A program made the position numbers and the translations under genes. From Streptomyces pyxinae (lineage in GTDB: Bacteria > Actinomycetota > Actinomycetes > Streptomycetales > Streptomycetaceae): a stretch of DNA of 64,000 bases. Positions 27,767-37,455 of the stretch are shown in pieces (the stretch's first letter is position 1; each line of letters opens with the position of its first letter). The stretch is from positions 62,001-126,000 of the forward strand of contig NZ_JANUGQ010000004.1 of assembly GCF_024756275.1 (NCBI RefSeq), written 5' to 3'. A model generated the notes under the pieces. The model had not been told where the DNA came from and searched no databases. It was given only the letters and a program-made list of their open reading frames with translations.

Positions 27767-27805
27767 ATGCTTGACAGGGCGCCGGGCCCCCGCCACCTTG
27801 GGGCC

Positions 27806-28837
27806 ATGCGCATCGGACTCATCGGTACGGGACGGATCGGCACCTTTCACGCGGGGGTGCTCGGACGCCATCCGGAGGTCGGGGAGCTGCTGGTCGCCGA
27901 CGCCGACGCGGCCCGGGCGGCGCGGATCGCCGCACTGACCGGCGCCACCGCCGTCACCGTCGACGAGATCTTCGCCCATGGCGTGGACGCCGTGGTGATC
28001 GCCTCCGCGACCTCCTCGCACGCCGGTCTCATCGCCAGGGCCGCCCACGCCGCGCTCCCCGTCTTCTGCGAGAAGCCGATCGCGGTGGACCTGCCGGGAA
28101 CCCTCGCCGCGCTGGACGAGGTGGCGGCGGCTGGGACCGCCCTGCAACTCGGCTTCATGCGCCGGTTCGACGCCGGCTACCGGGCCGCCCGGGAGGCGGT
28201 GCGCTCCGGGCGGCTGGGCCGGCTGCACACCGTGCGCGCCACCACCGCCGACCCGGCTCCGCCGCCCGCCGCCTATCTGCCGCTGTCGGGTGGGCTCTAC
28301 CGGGACTGCCTGGTGCACGACTTCGACATCCTGCGCTGGGTGACCGGGCGCGAGGTGGTGGAGGTGTACGCCACCGGCTCGGACGCCGGACACCCGATGT
28401 TCCGGGCGGCGGACGACGTGGACACCGCCGCCGTGCTGCTCACCCTGGACGACGGCACCCTCGCCACCGCGACGGCCACCCGCTGCAACGGCGCCGGCTA
28501 CGACGTCCGCATGGAGCTGGCGGGCGAGCGGGACCAGCTCGCGGTGGGCCTGGACGCCCGCACCCCACTCACCTCCGCCGAACCTCTCGGCCCGCCCCGT
28601 CCGTCCGCTCCCTGGCCCGGCTTCCTGGAGCGGTTCACACCGGCGTACGAGGCCGAGCTGGACGCCTTCGTCCGCCTGGCCCGCGGCGAGGCGGCCAACC
28701 CCTGCGACGGCCATGAGGCGCTGCGCGCCCTTCTGGTCGCCGAGGCCTGCGAGCGTTCCCGCCGCGAGCGCCGCCCGGTCCGCCTGGACGAGATCGCCGG
28801 CGCCCTGCCCGCCGGCGCCCCCGCCGCCGCCCGGTGA
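27806..28837 (+). CDS. Gfo/Idh/MocA-family oxidoreductase (inositol dehydrogenase-like)
   Basis: This 343-aa NAD(P)-dependent dehydrogenase has the Rossmann motif GLIGTGRIGTFHA at the start, the conserved CEKPIAVDL loop with its Lys at about residue 93, and the substrate-side LQLGFMRRFDAGY and CLVHDFDILRW, whose Asp-His are typical of inositol 2-dehydrogenases. ATG 27806 gives the standard N-terminus. It is divergent from the GntR gene, 100 nt away. Oxidation of a cyclitol or sugar imported by the neighbouring ABC system is the likely role. Confidence 0.9.
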   Translation: MRIGLIGTGRIGTFHAGVLGRHPEVGELLVADADAARAARIAALTGATAVTVDEIFAHGVDAVVIASATSSHAGLIARAAHAALPVFCEKPIAVDLPGTLAALDEVAAAGTALQLGFMRRFDAGYRAAREAVRSGRLGRLHTVRATTADPAPPPAAYLPLSGGLYRDCLVHDFDILRWVTGREVVEVYATGSDAGHPMFRAADDVDTAAVLLTLDDGTLATATATRCNGAGYDVRMELAGERDQLAVGLDARTPLTSAEPLGPPRPSAPWPGFLERFTPAYEAELDAFVRLARGEAANPCDGHEALRALLVAEACERSRRERRPVRLDEIAGALPAGAPAAAR

Positions 28838-28982
28838 GCGGCACGGGGGCCCGCGCGGAGCCGGCGCGCGACCCTGCGGTGCCCCCGGCCGTGGCCCGGC
28901 GCACCCCTCACTTGCCGGAACTGCTCGGGAAGCCCTTGCCTACCACGCGGCTGTGACAGCCCCGGCCGATGCGAGTGAGCCC

Positions 28983-30248
28983 CTACCCGCACTCCGGGAC
29001 CGCCGGAGCGGCGGACGGGGACAGCGGTGCGGGCGACCGCCGCAGTCCGGGGGTGCGGATCGCCACCGCCGTGACAGCGGCGAGGCACAGCAGCCCACCG
29101 CTGACCAGCGCGGTCGTGCCGGTGGTGGCGCCGGCGACCAGGCCGCCGCGCAGATTGCCGAGCTCGGGCCCGGCCTGTCCGACGACCTGCTCCGCGGCGG
29201 CGACCCGGCCCAGCAGTCGGGCCGGAGTGTGCGTCTGGACGATCGTCCCCCGGGCGACCACGGAGACGGTGTCGGCCGCTCCGGCCAGGGCGAGAAGGGC
29301 GAACCCCCACCACGGACGGGACGACATTCCGAAGAGCATCAGCGCACCGCCCCATACAGCGGACGCCGCCAGCGTCAGGAGGCCCGGACGGGCGAGCCGG
29401 GTGAAGACGCCGGAGAACAGGGACGCGGTGACACCGCCCGCGGCGACGGCCGTGAGGAAGAGCCCCAGTGTACGCGGATCTCCGCCGAACCGCTCCGAGT
29501 TGATCAGGGGGAAGAGGCTGATCGGCATGGACAGCACGGTGGTGGCCAGATCGGTGAGCAGGGCTCCACGGACGACCGGGGTCCCGGCCAGGAAGGCCAG
29601 TCCGTCGAGGATCCCGCTCGCGCCCGGCCGAGCGGGGCCGTCCCCGGCGGGCGTCTGCGGCAGGCCGAGCGCGCCGAGGAACACGGCGCCGAAGGTGACC
29701 GCGTCGATCGCGTAGCAGGCACCGGCCCCCGCCCCGCTCACGATCAGTCCGCCGAGGGCGGGCCCCACCAGCATGGCCCCTTGGAACGACAGCTGCCGCA
29801 GCGCCAGGCCGGCCGCCAGCTCGTGGCGCGGCAGGAGACACGGAAGAACGGCGCGGGAGACCGGCCCGGCTCCGGCGGCACAGGCGGCCTGCGCCGCGAC
29901 GAGCAGCAGCACTCCGACGATCGGCGGACGATCCAGAAGGGTCTGAAGCGCGAGCAGAAGCGCGCACCCGGCTTGCCCGCCGGTCATCACCAGGTAGACC
30001 GTCCGCCGGTCGGCGCGGTCGGCAAGCGATCCGGCGAAGAACCCGAAGGCGACGAGCGGGATCACCTGCGCCAGACCCACCGCCCCGGTCCAGACGGGGC
30101 TGCCGGTCGTCCGCCACACCTGGAACATCACCGCCACGGCCGTCAGTTGACTGCCGAAACCGGAGAGTGTCTGGCCGATCCACAACCGCCGGAAGGGTGG
30201 TGACGACCGCAGCGGAGCCACGTCGAGCAGCAGACGTCTCAGCGCCAC
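28983..30248 (-). CDS. MFS efflux transporter
   Basis: This 421-aa major-facilitator protein of the MFS_3/drug-efflux type has about twelve hydrophobic segments. FAGSLADRADRRTVYLVM shows the loop 2-3 motif (GxxaDrxxrr). GTG 30248 is chosen because the homologous leader FRRLWIGQTLSGFGSQL follows closely, and it overlaps the end of the marR gene by 10 nt, which implies coupling. A role in export of a toxic compound sensed by the MarR protein is likely. Confidence 0.88.
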   Translation of the reverse strand: MALRRLLLDVAPLRSSPPFRRLWIGQTLSGFGSQLTAVAVMFQVWRTTGSPVWTGAVGLAQVIPLVAFGFFAGSLADRADRRTVYLVMTGGQAGCALLLALQTLLDRPPIVGVLLLVAAQAACAAGAGPVSRAVLPCLLPRHELAAGLALRQLSFQGAMLVGPALGGLIVSGAGAGACYAIDAVTFGAVFLGALGLPQTPAGDGPARPGASGILDGLAFLAGTPVVRGALLTDLATTVLSMPISLFPLINSERFGGDPRTLGLFLTAVAAGGVTASLFSGVFTRLARPGLLTLAASAVWGGALMLFGMSSRPWWGFALLALAGAADTVSVVARGTIVQTHTPARLLGRVAAAEQVVGQAGPELGNLRGGLVAGATTGTTALVSGGLLCLAAVTAVAIRTPGLRRSPAPLSPSAAPAVPECG

Positions 30249-30742
30249 GCCGGGTCCTGGGCCAGCTTCTCGGCCACCCGGTCGTGAAAACTCCTGCGGG
30301 CCAGGGCAGCTTCGATGTCGGCGACGGCCCGGCTGAGCGGATAGGGGATCTCGGCCTCGATCTCGGCCACGGCCGCCTCGGTGGCGCGCCACTCCGCCGC
30401 CAGGCGTCCGACGACCTTCACGGCCTTCGCGGTGAGGGTCACTCTCTTGCTGCGCGCGTCGTCGCCCGCGACGGTACGGACCCAGCCGGCCGCGCGCATG
30501 GCCGCCACCTTCTGGCTCAGCGCCGAATGGGTCCGGCCGACCGAGTCGGCCAGCTCCTTGATGGTCATCGGCCCCTGGGCGTGCAGCCGCAGCAGTTCCA
30601 TGACGAAGCTCGGCCTGAGCCCGTCGATCCGTCCTTCGGCATAGACCCGGGCCAGCTCGGCGTCCATCGACGCCTGGAGGAGGCGCAGCGGACGCCAGAG
30701 GCTCTGCCGGGTGGGGTCGCGTTCTTCATCGAATCCGGTCAC
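30239..30742 (-). CDS. MarR-family transcriptional regulator
   Basis: This 167-aa winged-helix regulator has recognition helix region PMTIKELADSVGRTHSALSQ and wing GDDARSKRVTLT. The GTG start at 30742 stands just downstream of an interrupted palindrome and a possible -10 (TACGGT), so the transcript may be leaderless and autorepressed. It overlaps the MFS gene. Confidence 0.92.
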   Translation of the reverse strand: MTGFDEERDPTRQSLWRPLRLLQASMDAELARVYAEGRIDGLRPSFVMELLRLHAQGPMTIKELADSVGRTHSALSQKVAAMRAAGWVRTVAGDDARSKRVTLTAKAVKVVGRLAAEWRATEAAVAEIEAEIPYPLSRAVADIEAALARRSFHDRVAEKLAQDPAWR

Positions 30743-30754
30743 GGAATCACCGTA

Positions 30755-30776
30755 ACAGCACTTACATAAGCACTGT
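30755..30776. promoter_or_regulatory. interrupted palindrome at the marR-MFS promoter
   Basis: The 22-bp site reads ACAG-N2-CTTA-N2-TAAG-N2-CTGT. Outer and inner arms are each perfectly complementary about the same centre. It lies 13 nt before the MarR start in an AT-rich block, as expected of an autoregulatory operator. Confidence 0.65.
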
Positions 30777-30901
30777 CATAATAATTTTCCGGCCCGCGAC
30801 GTCCCCCTTCTCCGCTTGGCGGGCGGACAGCCCGACGGGTTCCATGTCTTTCCCCACGGAGATGCGGAGAGCCGTGGCCGGCACGACGCGTCGGATCGAG
30901 A

Positions 30902-31630
30902 TCAGGGCCGGGGCCCGCCCGGGGCGGACCGGCCGGACTCACCGAGACGGTCGGCGGGCTGCCGTGACAGCTCCGCGTCATGGACCAGCAGGGCGATCTG
31001 GACCCGGTTGTTGAGCCCGAGTTTGGTCAGCACCCGGGAGACATGTGTCTTGACGGTGGGCACGCTCATATAGAGCGCGGCGGCGATCTGCGCGTTGGAG
31101 GCACCCCGGCCGACGGCGAGGGCCACCTCGCGCTCCCGCCCGGCCAGGGCAGCCAGCCGGGTGGCGGCGTCGGCGCGCCGGGCGGCCTCCCGGTCCTGGC
31201 CACCCGCCTTCCCCGCGACATGGGCCATCAGCTGGCGGGTGACGGCCGGGGAGAGGACCGGGTCACCCGCCGCCACCCGTCGGACGGCCGCCACGATCTC
31301 GGCGGGCGGGGTGTCCTTGAGGACGAATCCGGCCGCGCCCGCCCGCAGGGCGCGCAGCACCTGCTCGTCGGCGTGGAAGGTGGTGAGAACGACGACCTCG
31401 GGCCCGTCCGGCCGGGCCCGGAGCCGTTCGGTGGCGGTGAGGCCGTCCACGCCCGGCATCCGGATGTCCATGAGGACGACATCGGGTCCGGTACGGTCCA
31501 CCAGCGCGGGCACCTCGGCACCGTCGGCACACTCGCCGACGATCTCCAGGTCGTCGGCACCACCGAGCATGAGAGTGAGCCCCGCACGGACAAGAGGGTC
31601 GTCGTCCACGACGATCAGCCGGATGGTCAT
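30902..31630 (-). CDS. NarL/LuxR-type response regulator
   Basis: This 242-aa response regulator has a receiver domain with acidic pocket VVDDDP, phosphorylated Asp at D55 (VVLMDIRMPG), Thr in VLTTFH and Lys in FVLKDTPP. A LuxR-type HTH follows near the C-terminus (LAGREREVALAVGRGASNAQ, then SVPTVKTHVSRVLTKLGL). ATG 31630 overlaps the stop of the histidine kinase gene (ATGA) and gives the normal start MTIRLIVVDDDP. Together they form a two-component system of unknown signal. Confidence 0.95.
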   Translation of the reverse strand: MTIRLIVVDDDPLVRAGLTLMLGGADDLEIVGECADGAEVPALVDRTGPDVVLMDIRMPGVDGLTATERLRARPDGPEVVVLTTFHADEQVLRALRAGAAGFVLKDTPPAEIVAAVRRVAAGDPVLSPAVTRQLMAHVAGKAGGQDREAARRADAATRLAALAGREREVALAVGRGASNAQIAAALYMSVPTVKTHVSRVLTKLGLNNRVQIALLVHDAELSRQPADRLGESGRSAPGGPRP

Positions 31631-32838
31631 GCGGGCCACGGTAGCCAGGCCCGGACGGTGAAGCCGCCGTCCGGGTCCGCGCCGTGGCTGAGGCGGCCGC
31701 CGGCGAGGGCGGCGCGCTCGGCGAGCCCGATGAGCCCCTGGCCGGATCCGGGGACCCGGGGGACGGGCCTGGTGGGCGGCGAGTTGCGCACTTCGACCGT
31801 GACGCCCTCGCCCGCGCGGCCCCGCAGGGTCACCGCGGTCTCGGTACCGGGGGCGTGCTTGCGGGCGTTGGTCAGCCCCTCCTGGGCGACCCGGTAGACC
31901 GCACGGCCGGTGGCGGCGGGCACGGCGTCGGCCGGGCCGGTGAGTTCGTCGTCCAGGGCGACCCGCATTCCCGCCGCGCGGGACTCACTGATCAGGGCGG
32001 TCAGGGTCGCCAGGGTCGGCTGCGGCCGGTCGCCGTCACCCGGGTCACCGGGCGCCCGCAGGACACCGATGATCTCCCGCAGGTCCTGGAGGGCCTCGTG
32101 GGCGCTGTCCCGGACGACCCCGGCGGCCCGGGCGACCTCGGCGGGCGGCGCGCCGGGCCGGAACTCGAGGGCGCCCGCGTGGACGCTGAGCAGCGTGAGG
32201 CGGTGCGCCAGCACATCGTGCATTTCGCGGGCAATGGCCTCCCGGGCGGCGCGCTGGGCCCGCTCGGCCCGGAGCTCCGCCTCGGCCTCGGCCCGGACGG
32301 CGCGCTCCCGCAGAGCGGCCACCAGTTGCCGCCGGGAGCGGACGAGCATGCCCCAGCCGGTGACCAGAAGAAGCAGGACGACTCCCAGCGTGATGGCGGC
32401 GAGGGTGCTCATCTCGGGGTCGGGGCGTACGAAGGCCTGGACGACGCCGCTGACCAGGGCCGCTCCGCCGACCAGGGAGAGCCGTCGGAACGGCACGCGG
32501 ACCGCGACCCCGAAGAGGGCGACCAGGACCGCACCGCTCGCGGCGGGGGCGACGGCATCGACGGCGCAGACGGCGAGTGCCACGGCGACCGGCCACCGGC
32601 GGCGGAACCAGAGGGCACAGCAGGCGGTGGCGCCGAGCAACTGGTCGGCGAGCACGGCGGCCGGGGCGTTGTCGGCCCGGCGGGACGCCTCTGCGGCGAG
32701 CAGACCGATGAACGCCGCTCCGGCGAAGGCGACCGTGTCGACCAGCCAGTCCCGTACGGTACGCCGCCGGCGGCGGCCCGGTCCGGCGGGGCCGGCCAGA
32801 TCGGAGGGCAGCAGCCACGGGTACTCGGCACGGGTCAT
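31627..32838 (-). CDS. sensor histidine kinase (HisKA_3 type)
   Basis: This 403-aa membrane kinase has four to six hydrophobic segments in residues 30-165, a coiled segment rich in Arg/Glu/Ala, then the dimerisation-phosphoacceptor box EAIAREMHDVLAHRL with H207. The HATPase_c region has RVAQEGLTNARKHAPG and GQGLIGLAERAALAGG. It is paired with the response regulator encoded immediately downstream. Confidence 0.95.
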   Translation of the reverse strand: MTRAEYPWLLPSDLAGPAGPGRRRRRTVRDWLVDTVAFAGAAFIGLLAAEASRRADNAPAAVLADQLLGATACCALWFRRRWPVAVALAVCAVDAVAPAASGAVLVALFGVAVRVPFRRLSLVGGAALVSGVVQAFVRPDPEMSTLAAITLGVVLLLLVTGWGMLVRSRRQLVAALRERAVRAEAEAELRAERAQRAAREAIAREMHDVLAHRLTLLSVHAGALEFRPGAPPAEVARAAGVVRDSAHEALQDLREIIGVLRAPGDPGDGDRPQPTLATLTALISESRAAGMRVALDDELTGPADAVPAATGRAVYRVAQEGLTNARKHAPGTETAVTLRGRAGEGVTVEVRNSPPTRPVPRVPGSGQGLIGLAERAALAGGRLSHGADPDGGFTVRAWLPWPA

Positions 32839-32983
32839 ACCGCCGAGGCTATGCGGCGGGACCGACCGGCGGGTCTCCCGGCAACGGGGCGGTACCGAAG
32901 TCGGAGAAGCCGATACTTTCGTCGGCCCTCACCCTGCCCAAGTCGGACGCGAAACAGCGCCCGGCCGGCCCAGGATCGGGAAC

Positions 32984-33205
32984 ATGAAGAAATCGCTGGA
33001 AATCCTGGGCATGGTGGTGCTGGTCGCGGGTGTCTGCGGCGTGGTGCGGGAGCTGACCGGTGGCTGGTTCCGGTTCATGGGCTTCACCCGGTACCTGACC
33101 GAGGGCGTCGGACTGCTGCACGGCAAGGAGGTGTTCGTCAATGTCGTGGTGGCGGTGCTGGGCCTGGCGCTGCTGGGTCTGGCGGACCGCGTCGGGCGGC
33201 GGTGA
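32984..33205 (+). CDS. small membrane protein
   Basis: This 73-aa protein starts MKKSLEILGMVVLVAGVCGVV with a membrane segment and has a second one in VNVVVAVLGLALLGLA. The loop contains GGWFRFMGFTRYL. There is no known family motif. It is divergent from the histidine kinase (145 nt) and followed by a hairpin. Confidence 0.75.
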   Translation: MKKSLEILGMVVLVAGVCGVVRELTGGWFRFMGFTRYLTEGVGLLHGKEVFVNVVVAVLGLALLGLADRVGRR

Positions 33206-33223
33206 CGGCGGCTCGTCGCCGTC
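33204..33223. terminator. short hairpin after the small membrane protein
   Basis: GACGGCG (33204-33210) pairs with CGCCGTC (33217-33223) around a 6-nt loop directly at the stop codon. It is a modest terminator candidate between convergent genes. Confidence 0.45.
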
Positions 33224-33360
33224 CGGGACCGGGGCAGGGGATGCGGGTCCCCGGCCCCGGGCGGGGCGCCGCGGCCGCCGGCGGAACCGGGCCCGGCTCC
33301 TGTCGGCGGCGCGGTGCCGAAGGCCGTACCGCCGTACAGCCATACCTACGCGGAGGGGAT

Positions 33361-34494
33361 TCAGCCCCCGAGCTCCAGATGGCGTGCGAGGAGTCGCTTG
33401 GTGCCCTCGTCGGTCGGGGCACCGAACAACCGCAGCCGGGAGATACCGCCGTCCGGATAGATGTCGATCCGGACATGAGTGCCGCTGACCGGCTCGGGCA
33501 GCACGAAGCGGTGGTTGGTGTCCGGCTGGAGGCGAGTGCGGGGCAGGAACTCGGTCCAGACGCCGGAGCCGTCACCGGCGGAGAGCGCCGCCCAGCCCGC
33601 GCTGTTGCCCTTCAGACAGGCGGTGTCGATCTCGACCGCCCGGATCTCGGAGGAGGCGGCCAGGCGGTAACGGATCCAGTCGTTGCCCCGGTCGCGGCGG
33701 CGACGGGTCTCCCACCCGTCGTCCATCTTCTGTGAGCGGCCGGGCTGGACGGTGTTGGTGGCCGGCGAGTAGAAGCGGTCGGACGCGTCCTCGACCACAC
33801 CGCCGTTCTCCAGCGCGACCAGGTCGAAGGTGCCGACCGCGGTGAGCCACTCCGGGTCGGGGGCGACCTCGCCATACACCCGCAGCCGGGCGACACCGCC
33901 GTCGGGGTGCTGGTTGAGGCGCAGATGGGTGAAGCGGCGCTCCGCCTCGACGGCGAAGCCGTTGGCCGCGTGGCCGCCGACGGGGGTGCGCGGCACCAGG
34001 GTGGTCCATGCGACGCCGGGCGCCAGCAGTTCCTCGGGGGACGGCGTACCGGGCACCGAGGCCCCTTCGACCGACACCGCCTGCGGGTGGTTGCCGCGGA
34101 AGTGAGCGGTGTCCACGACGATTCCGCGTATCACCCCGGGGGCCCCGAGCCGGATCAGCGCCCAGTCGTGGTCGCCGTCGGCGGGGTACGGCTCGGCGGC
34201 GGACGCGCCCCGGCGGCGGCGGGTCTCCCAGCCGTCCATGACCTTGCCCTTGTGGCCGAAGCGCTCGGGGTCGAAGACGGCGGGTCCGGGCTTGAGCAGG
34301 TTCTCGCGCTCCGCGAAGAACTCGTCGTTGGCGGCGATCACCCCGGCACCGAGTGTCCGGCCCGCGAGGTCGGCGTGGACGGTGAAGGGGAAGTCGGCGG
34401 TGCGGTAGTCGGCGTACGGGTCGCCTCCGGCGTAGGGGCGGGCGTCGCCGGTGAAGCGCGGGATGCCGGTCACGGGGTCGGGTGTTCCTTTCAC
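33361..34494 (-). CDS. alc: allantoicase
   Basis: This 377-aa enzyme converts allantoate to urea and ureidoglycolate. Two homologous beta-sandwich halves are visible: [13 protein letters not shown] with [26 protein letters not shown], and [12 protein letters not shown] with [26 protein letters not shown] (quoted here as family blocks, each in two short pieces of sequence). The GTG start at 34494 overlaps the allantoinase stop as GTGA. It is the second gene of an allantoin operon. Confidence 0.95.
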   Translation of the reverse strand: MKGTPDPVTGIPRFTGDARPYAGGDPYADYRTADFPFTVHADLAGRTLGAGVIAANDEFFAERENLLKPGPAVFDPERFGHKGKVMDGWETRRRRGASAAEPYPADGDHDWALIRLGAPGVIRGIVVDTAHFRGNHPQAVSVEGASVPGTPSPEELLAPGVAWTTLVPRTPVGGHAANGFAVEAERRFTHLRLNQHPDGGVARLRVYGEVAPDPEWLTAVGTFDLVALENGGVVEDASDRFYSPATNTVQPGRSQKMDDGWETRRRRDRGNDWIRYRLAASSEIRAVEIDTACLKGNSAGWAALSAGDGSGVWTEFLPRTRLQPDTNHRFVLPEPVSGTHVRIDIYPDGGISRLRLFGAPTDEGTKRLLARHLELGG

Positions 34495-35828
34495 TGGTTC
34501 CTTTCGAGCAACCGGCCGCTGGGGGCGGCCGGGGTGCCGCGGTCCGCTATGCGGCTCCCCCGCAACCAGGTCGCCGTGACGACGCCGTGCAGCGTCCGGC
34601 CGGCGTACGCGGTGATCCGGTTGCGGTGGTGCAGCGCGGCCGGATCGACGGTGAAGGTCTCGTCGGGCGCGAGGACGGCGAAGTCGGCGTCGCGGCCGGC
34701 CTCGATGGCGCCCTTGCGGGTGAGCCCCGCGAGGGCGGCAGGCGCGGTGGACATCCAGCGGGCCACGTCGTCCAGGGTGCGGCCCCGGCGACGCGCCTCG
34801 GTCCAGACGGCGGGCAGCCCGAGTTGGAGCGAGGAGATGCCGCCCCAGGCGGTGGCGAAGTCGGGGGTCTTGAGCTCCGGGGTGGAGGGCGAGTGGTCGG
34901 AGACCACGCAGTCGATGGTGCCGTCCGTGAGCCCCTGCCACAGGGCGTCCTGGTTGGCGGCTTCGCGGATGGGCGGGCAGCACTTGAACTCGGTGGCCCC
35001 GTCCGGGACTTCCTCGGCGGTGAGGGTGAGGAAGTGCGGACAGCTCTCGGCGGTGATCCGGACGCCCTCGCGCCGGGCCTCGGCGATCAGCGGCAGGGCG
35101 TCGGAGGAGGACAGATGCAGTACATGGACCCGGGCGTCCAGCCGCCGGGCCTGGTCGATCAGAGTCCGGATGGCCGCGTTCTCGGCCTCGCGCGGCCGGG
35201 AGGCCAGGAAGTCCGCGTACGCCCCGCCGCCCCGCTGGGGCGCGGCGTCCAGGCGTCCCGGATCCTCGGCGTGCACGATCAGCAACCCGTCGAATCGGGC
35301 GATCTCGGTGAGCGCGGCGGTGAGCCGTTCCCGGTCCAACTGGGGGAACTCGTCCACCCCGGACGGCGACAGGAAACACTTGAAGCCGAACACCCCGGCG
35401 TCGTGCAGGGGGCGCAGCTCCTCGGTGTTGTCGGGCAGGGCTCCGCCCCAGAAGCCCACGTCTACATGGGCCTTCTCCCGGGCCACCGCCCGTTTGACCC
35501 GGAGATGGTTCACGGTGGTGGTGGGCGGCAGGGAATTGAGCGGCATGTCGATCAGGGTGGTGATGCCGCCGGCGGCCGCGGCGCGCGTGGCAGTCCAGAA
35601 GCCCTCCCACTCGGTGCGCCCCGGGTCGTTGACATGGACGTGGGTGTCGACGAGCCCCGGCAGCACCGCGTGGTCGCCCACGTCTTCCAGCCGGGCCCCG
35701 GCCGGGAGCTCGGCGTCGTACGGCAGCACGGCCTCGATGGTGCCGCCGCGGACGGTGACGACCGCGGGGCGGGTCCCGTCCGGGGTGACCACGCGCGTCG
35801 ACCGCAGGACGAGTTCCACACCGGACAC
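34491..35828 (-). CDS. allB: allantoinase
   Basis: This 445-aa cyclic amidohydrolase hydrolyses allantoin to allantoate. Metal-site motifs are [18 protein letters not shown] with the Lys for carbamylation, [19 protein letters not shown] and [12 protein letters not shown]. The GTG at 35828 gives [14 protein letters not shown], which matches the usual N-terminus. The allR gene is divergent 398 bp away. The shared region carries both operator types described below, so repression by AllR is likely. Confidence 0.96.
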   Translation of the reverse strand: MSGVELVLRSTRVVTPDGTRPAVVTVRGGTIEAVLPYDAELPAGARLEDVGDHAVLPGLVDTHVHVNDPGRTEWEGFWTATRAAAAGGITTLIDMPLNSLPPTTTVNHLRVKRAVAREKAHVDVGFWGGALPDNTEELRPLHDAGVFGFKCFLSPSGVDEFPQLDRERLTAALTEIARFDGLLIVHAEDPGRLDAAPQRGGGAYADFLASRPREAENAAIRTLIDQARRLDARVHVLHLSSSDALPLIAEARREGVRITAESCPHFLTLTAEEVPDGATEFKCCPPIREAANQDALWQGLTDGTIDCVVSDHSPSTPELKTPDFATAWGGISSLQLGLPAVWTEARRRGRTLDDVARWMSTAPAALAGLTRKGAIEAGRDADFAVLAPDETFTVDPAALHHRNRITAYAGRTLHGVVTATWLRGSRIADRGTPAAPSGRLLERNQ

Positions 35829-35934
35829 ATCGCCGGTATGGAGCCCGCGCCCGGGTTCCCGCGCGCCCAGCACGTCGTTTCCGCCCACGCCCGCCCCGCT
35901 TTCCGTTGCGTCTCGGCCTCGTCGGCCGGATCGT

Positions 35935-35951
35935 TTCAACGAACTGTTGAA
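35935..35951. promoter_or_regulatory. type-2 palindrome upstream of allB
   Basis: TTCAAC-GAACT-GTTGAA is a perfect 6-5-6 inverted repeat 107 nt before the allantoinase start. It matches palindromes before uraD, the catalase gene and aceB. Confidence 0.7.
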
Positions 35952-36027
35952 GGAGTGTTCACCCCCGATCGGAGCCCGTCAAGGGTGATCCAGAGGGTGA
36001 GCGGGGATGCGCAACCGATTCGGATGT

Positions 36028-36063
36028 TTCCACAAAGCAGAAATCAGTTTCCACATAAGAGAA
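36028..36063. promoter_or_regulatory. tandem AllR-type operator pair, allB-allR
   Basis: Site 1 is TTCCACAAAGCAGAA (36028-36042) and site 2 is TTCCACATAAGAGAA (36049-36063), 21 bp apart start to start. The same pair geometry occurs upstream of aceB, hyi and gcl. Confidence 0.75.
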
Positions 36064-36226
36064 TGGCGCTCACCACAACACCTGCACCGAGGGCTGTGGG
36101 AACAGACCGTGGACAGCCGGACAAACAGCCCCTGACCGGCCCGGACGTCCCACCGGGAACAATGTGCCGGACGAACCGGACCGGTAGGCTGCTGCCTTGT
36201 CCGTCCTCCCCGAAAGGACCGTTGCC

Positions 36227-37036
36227 GTGCCGACGTCCAGCGCGAGCACCACCGAAGCCGCCGCCAAGCCCGCCGCGTCGGGTGGCGTCCAGTCCCTGGA
36301 GCGCGCCTTCGACCTCCTGGAGCGGATGGCCGACGCCGGCGGCGAGGTGGGACTGAGCGAACTCTCCGCGAGCAGCGGGCTGCCGCTGCCCACCATTCAC
36401 CGGCTGATGCGCACCCTGGTCGCCTGCGGATATGTGCGCCAGCAGCCCAACCGCCGGTACGCCCTCGGGCCCCGCCTCATCCGTCTCGGCGAGTCGGCGT
36501 CCCGGCTGCTCGGCACCTGGGCCCGCCCCAGCCTGGCGCGGCTGGTCGAGGAGACCGGGGAGACCGCCAACATGGCACTGCTCGACGGCGACGAGATCGT
36601 GTACGTCGCCCAAGTGCCGTCCAAGCACTCGATGCGCATGTTCACCGAGGTGGGACGCCGGGTGCTGCCGCACTCCACGGGCGTGGGCAAGGCCCTGCTC
36701 GCCGACGCCCCGCCGGAGGAGGTACGGGCACTCCTGGCCCGGACCGGCATGCCCGCGGCGACCGACAAGACGATCACCGACCCGGACGCTTTCCTCGGCG
36801 CGCTGGAGCAGGTACGGCGGGCCGGGTACGCGGTGGACGACAACGAGCAGGAGATCGGGGTCCGCTGCCTGGCGGTCGCGGTCCCGGACATGCCGACCGC
36901 CGCCGCCATCTCCATCTCGGGCCCGGCGGGACGGGTCACCGACGCCGCCACCGAGCGGATCGTGCCGGTCCTCCAGGAGGTGGCGCGGGAGTTGTCGGCC
37001 GCGATCGCCGGCACCTCCACGCCGCCGCAGGGCTGA
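36227..37036 (+). CDS. allR: IclR-family repressor, AllR type
   Basis: This 269-aa IclR regulator has an N-terminal winged helix (VQSLERAFDLLERMADAGG, then LSELSASSGLPLPTIHRLMR) and a C-terminal effector domain (about 95-265) with RRVLPHSTGVGKALLA and ISISGPAGRVT. The GTG at 36227 follows AAAGGA by 8 nt and gives VPTSSASTTEAA. In S. coelicolor the AllR protein is known to control allantoin and glyoxylate genes. Its position beside allB and the recurrence of one operator type at those genes fit this assignment. Confidence 0.93.
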   Translation: MPTSSASTTEAAAKPAASGGVQSLERAFDLLERMADAGGEVGLSELSASSGLPLPTIHRLMRTLVACGYVRQQPNRRYALGPRLIRLGESASRLLGTWARPSLARLVEETGETANMALLDGDEIVYVAQVPSKHSMRMFTEVGRRVLPHSTGVGKALLADAPPEEVRALLARTGMPAATDKTITDPDAFLGALEQVRRAGYAVDDNEQEIGVRCLAVAVPDMPTAAAISISGPAGRVTDAATERIVPVLQEVARELSAAIAGTSTPPQG

Positions 37037-37167
37037 ACCACCGCCCACCAGACCGGCCGAGGCGCCGTGGCTGCCGGTCGTTCCGGCTCCGGTCGCCGGT
37101 CCGTCCCGGTGACGTTCGGGCGCGACCGCGCCCCGGCCCGTGAACCACCCGTCCCGCCGGGGCTCGG

Positions 37168-37455
37168 TCAGTCCGCCTCGACCGTCTCCAGGACGACCGC
37201 CCGGGGCGGACCGATGAGCCCCTGGATGTTGTCCGGCGACGACCACACCCGGGTGCGTACGTCGTCGTGGAACCGTTCGGCGTCCTCGGCGGTGTCGAAG
37301 TCGAGGTCGATCACCACTCGTCCGGCGTCGTCCCGCTGCCGCAGGACTCGATGATGGCGCACGCCGCCCAGCCGGCGGAAGTCGGCGAATCGGTCGAATC
37401 CCGCCTTCCAGGCCTCGTAATCCGAGACCGTTATCTCGATGTGAAGGGTGGTCAT
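37168..37455 (-). CDS. small conserved protein of unknown function
   Basis: This 95-aa protein starts MTTLHIEITVSDYEAWKAGF and contains VVIDLDFDTAEDAERFHDDV and VWSSPDNIQGLIG. The pattern of alternating strands and helices suggests a dimeric alpha/beta-barrel (ABM-like) fold. That is inference from the sequence pattern. It is convergent with allR and divergent from the nucleotidyltransferase gene. Confidence 0.75.
   Translation of the reverse strand: MTTLHIEITVSDYEAWKAGFDRFADFRRLGGVRHHRVLRQRDDAGRVVIDLDFDTAEDAERFHDDVRTRVWSSPDNIQGLIGPPRAVVLETVEAD

Larger units (their letters stand above)
35829..36226. promoter_or_regulatory. divergent allB-allR control region
   Basis: This region contains no gene. 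It holds a TTCAAC-N5-GTTGAA palindrome (35935-35951) on the allB side and a tandem 15-bp operator pair (36028-36063) near the middle, all in AT-richer DNA. The allR GTG is preceded by AAAGGA. Confidence 0.7.
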
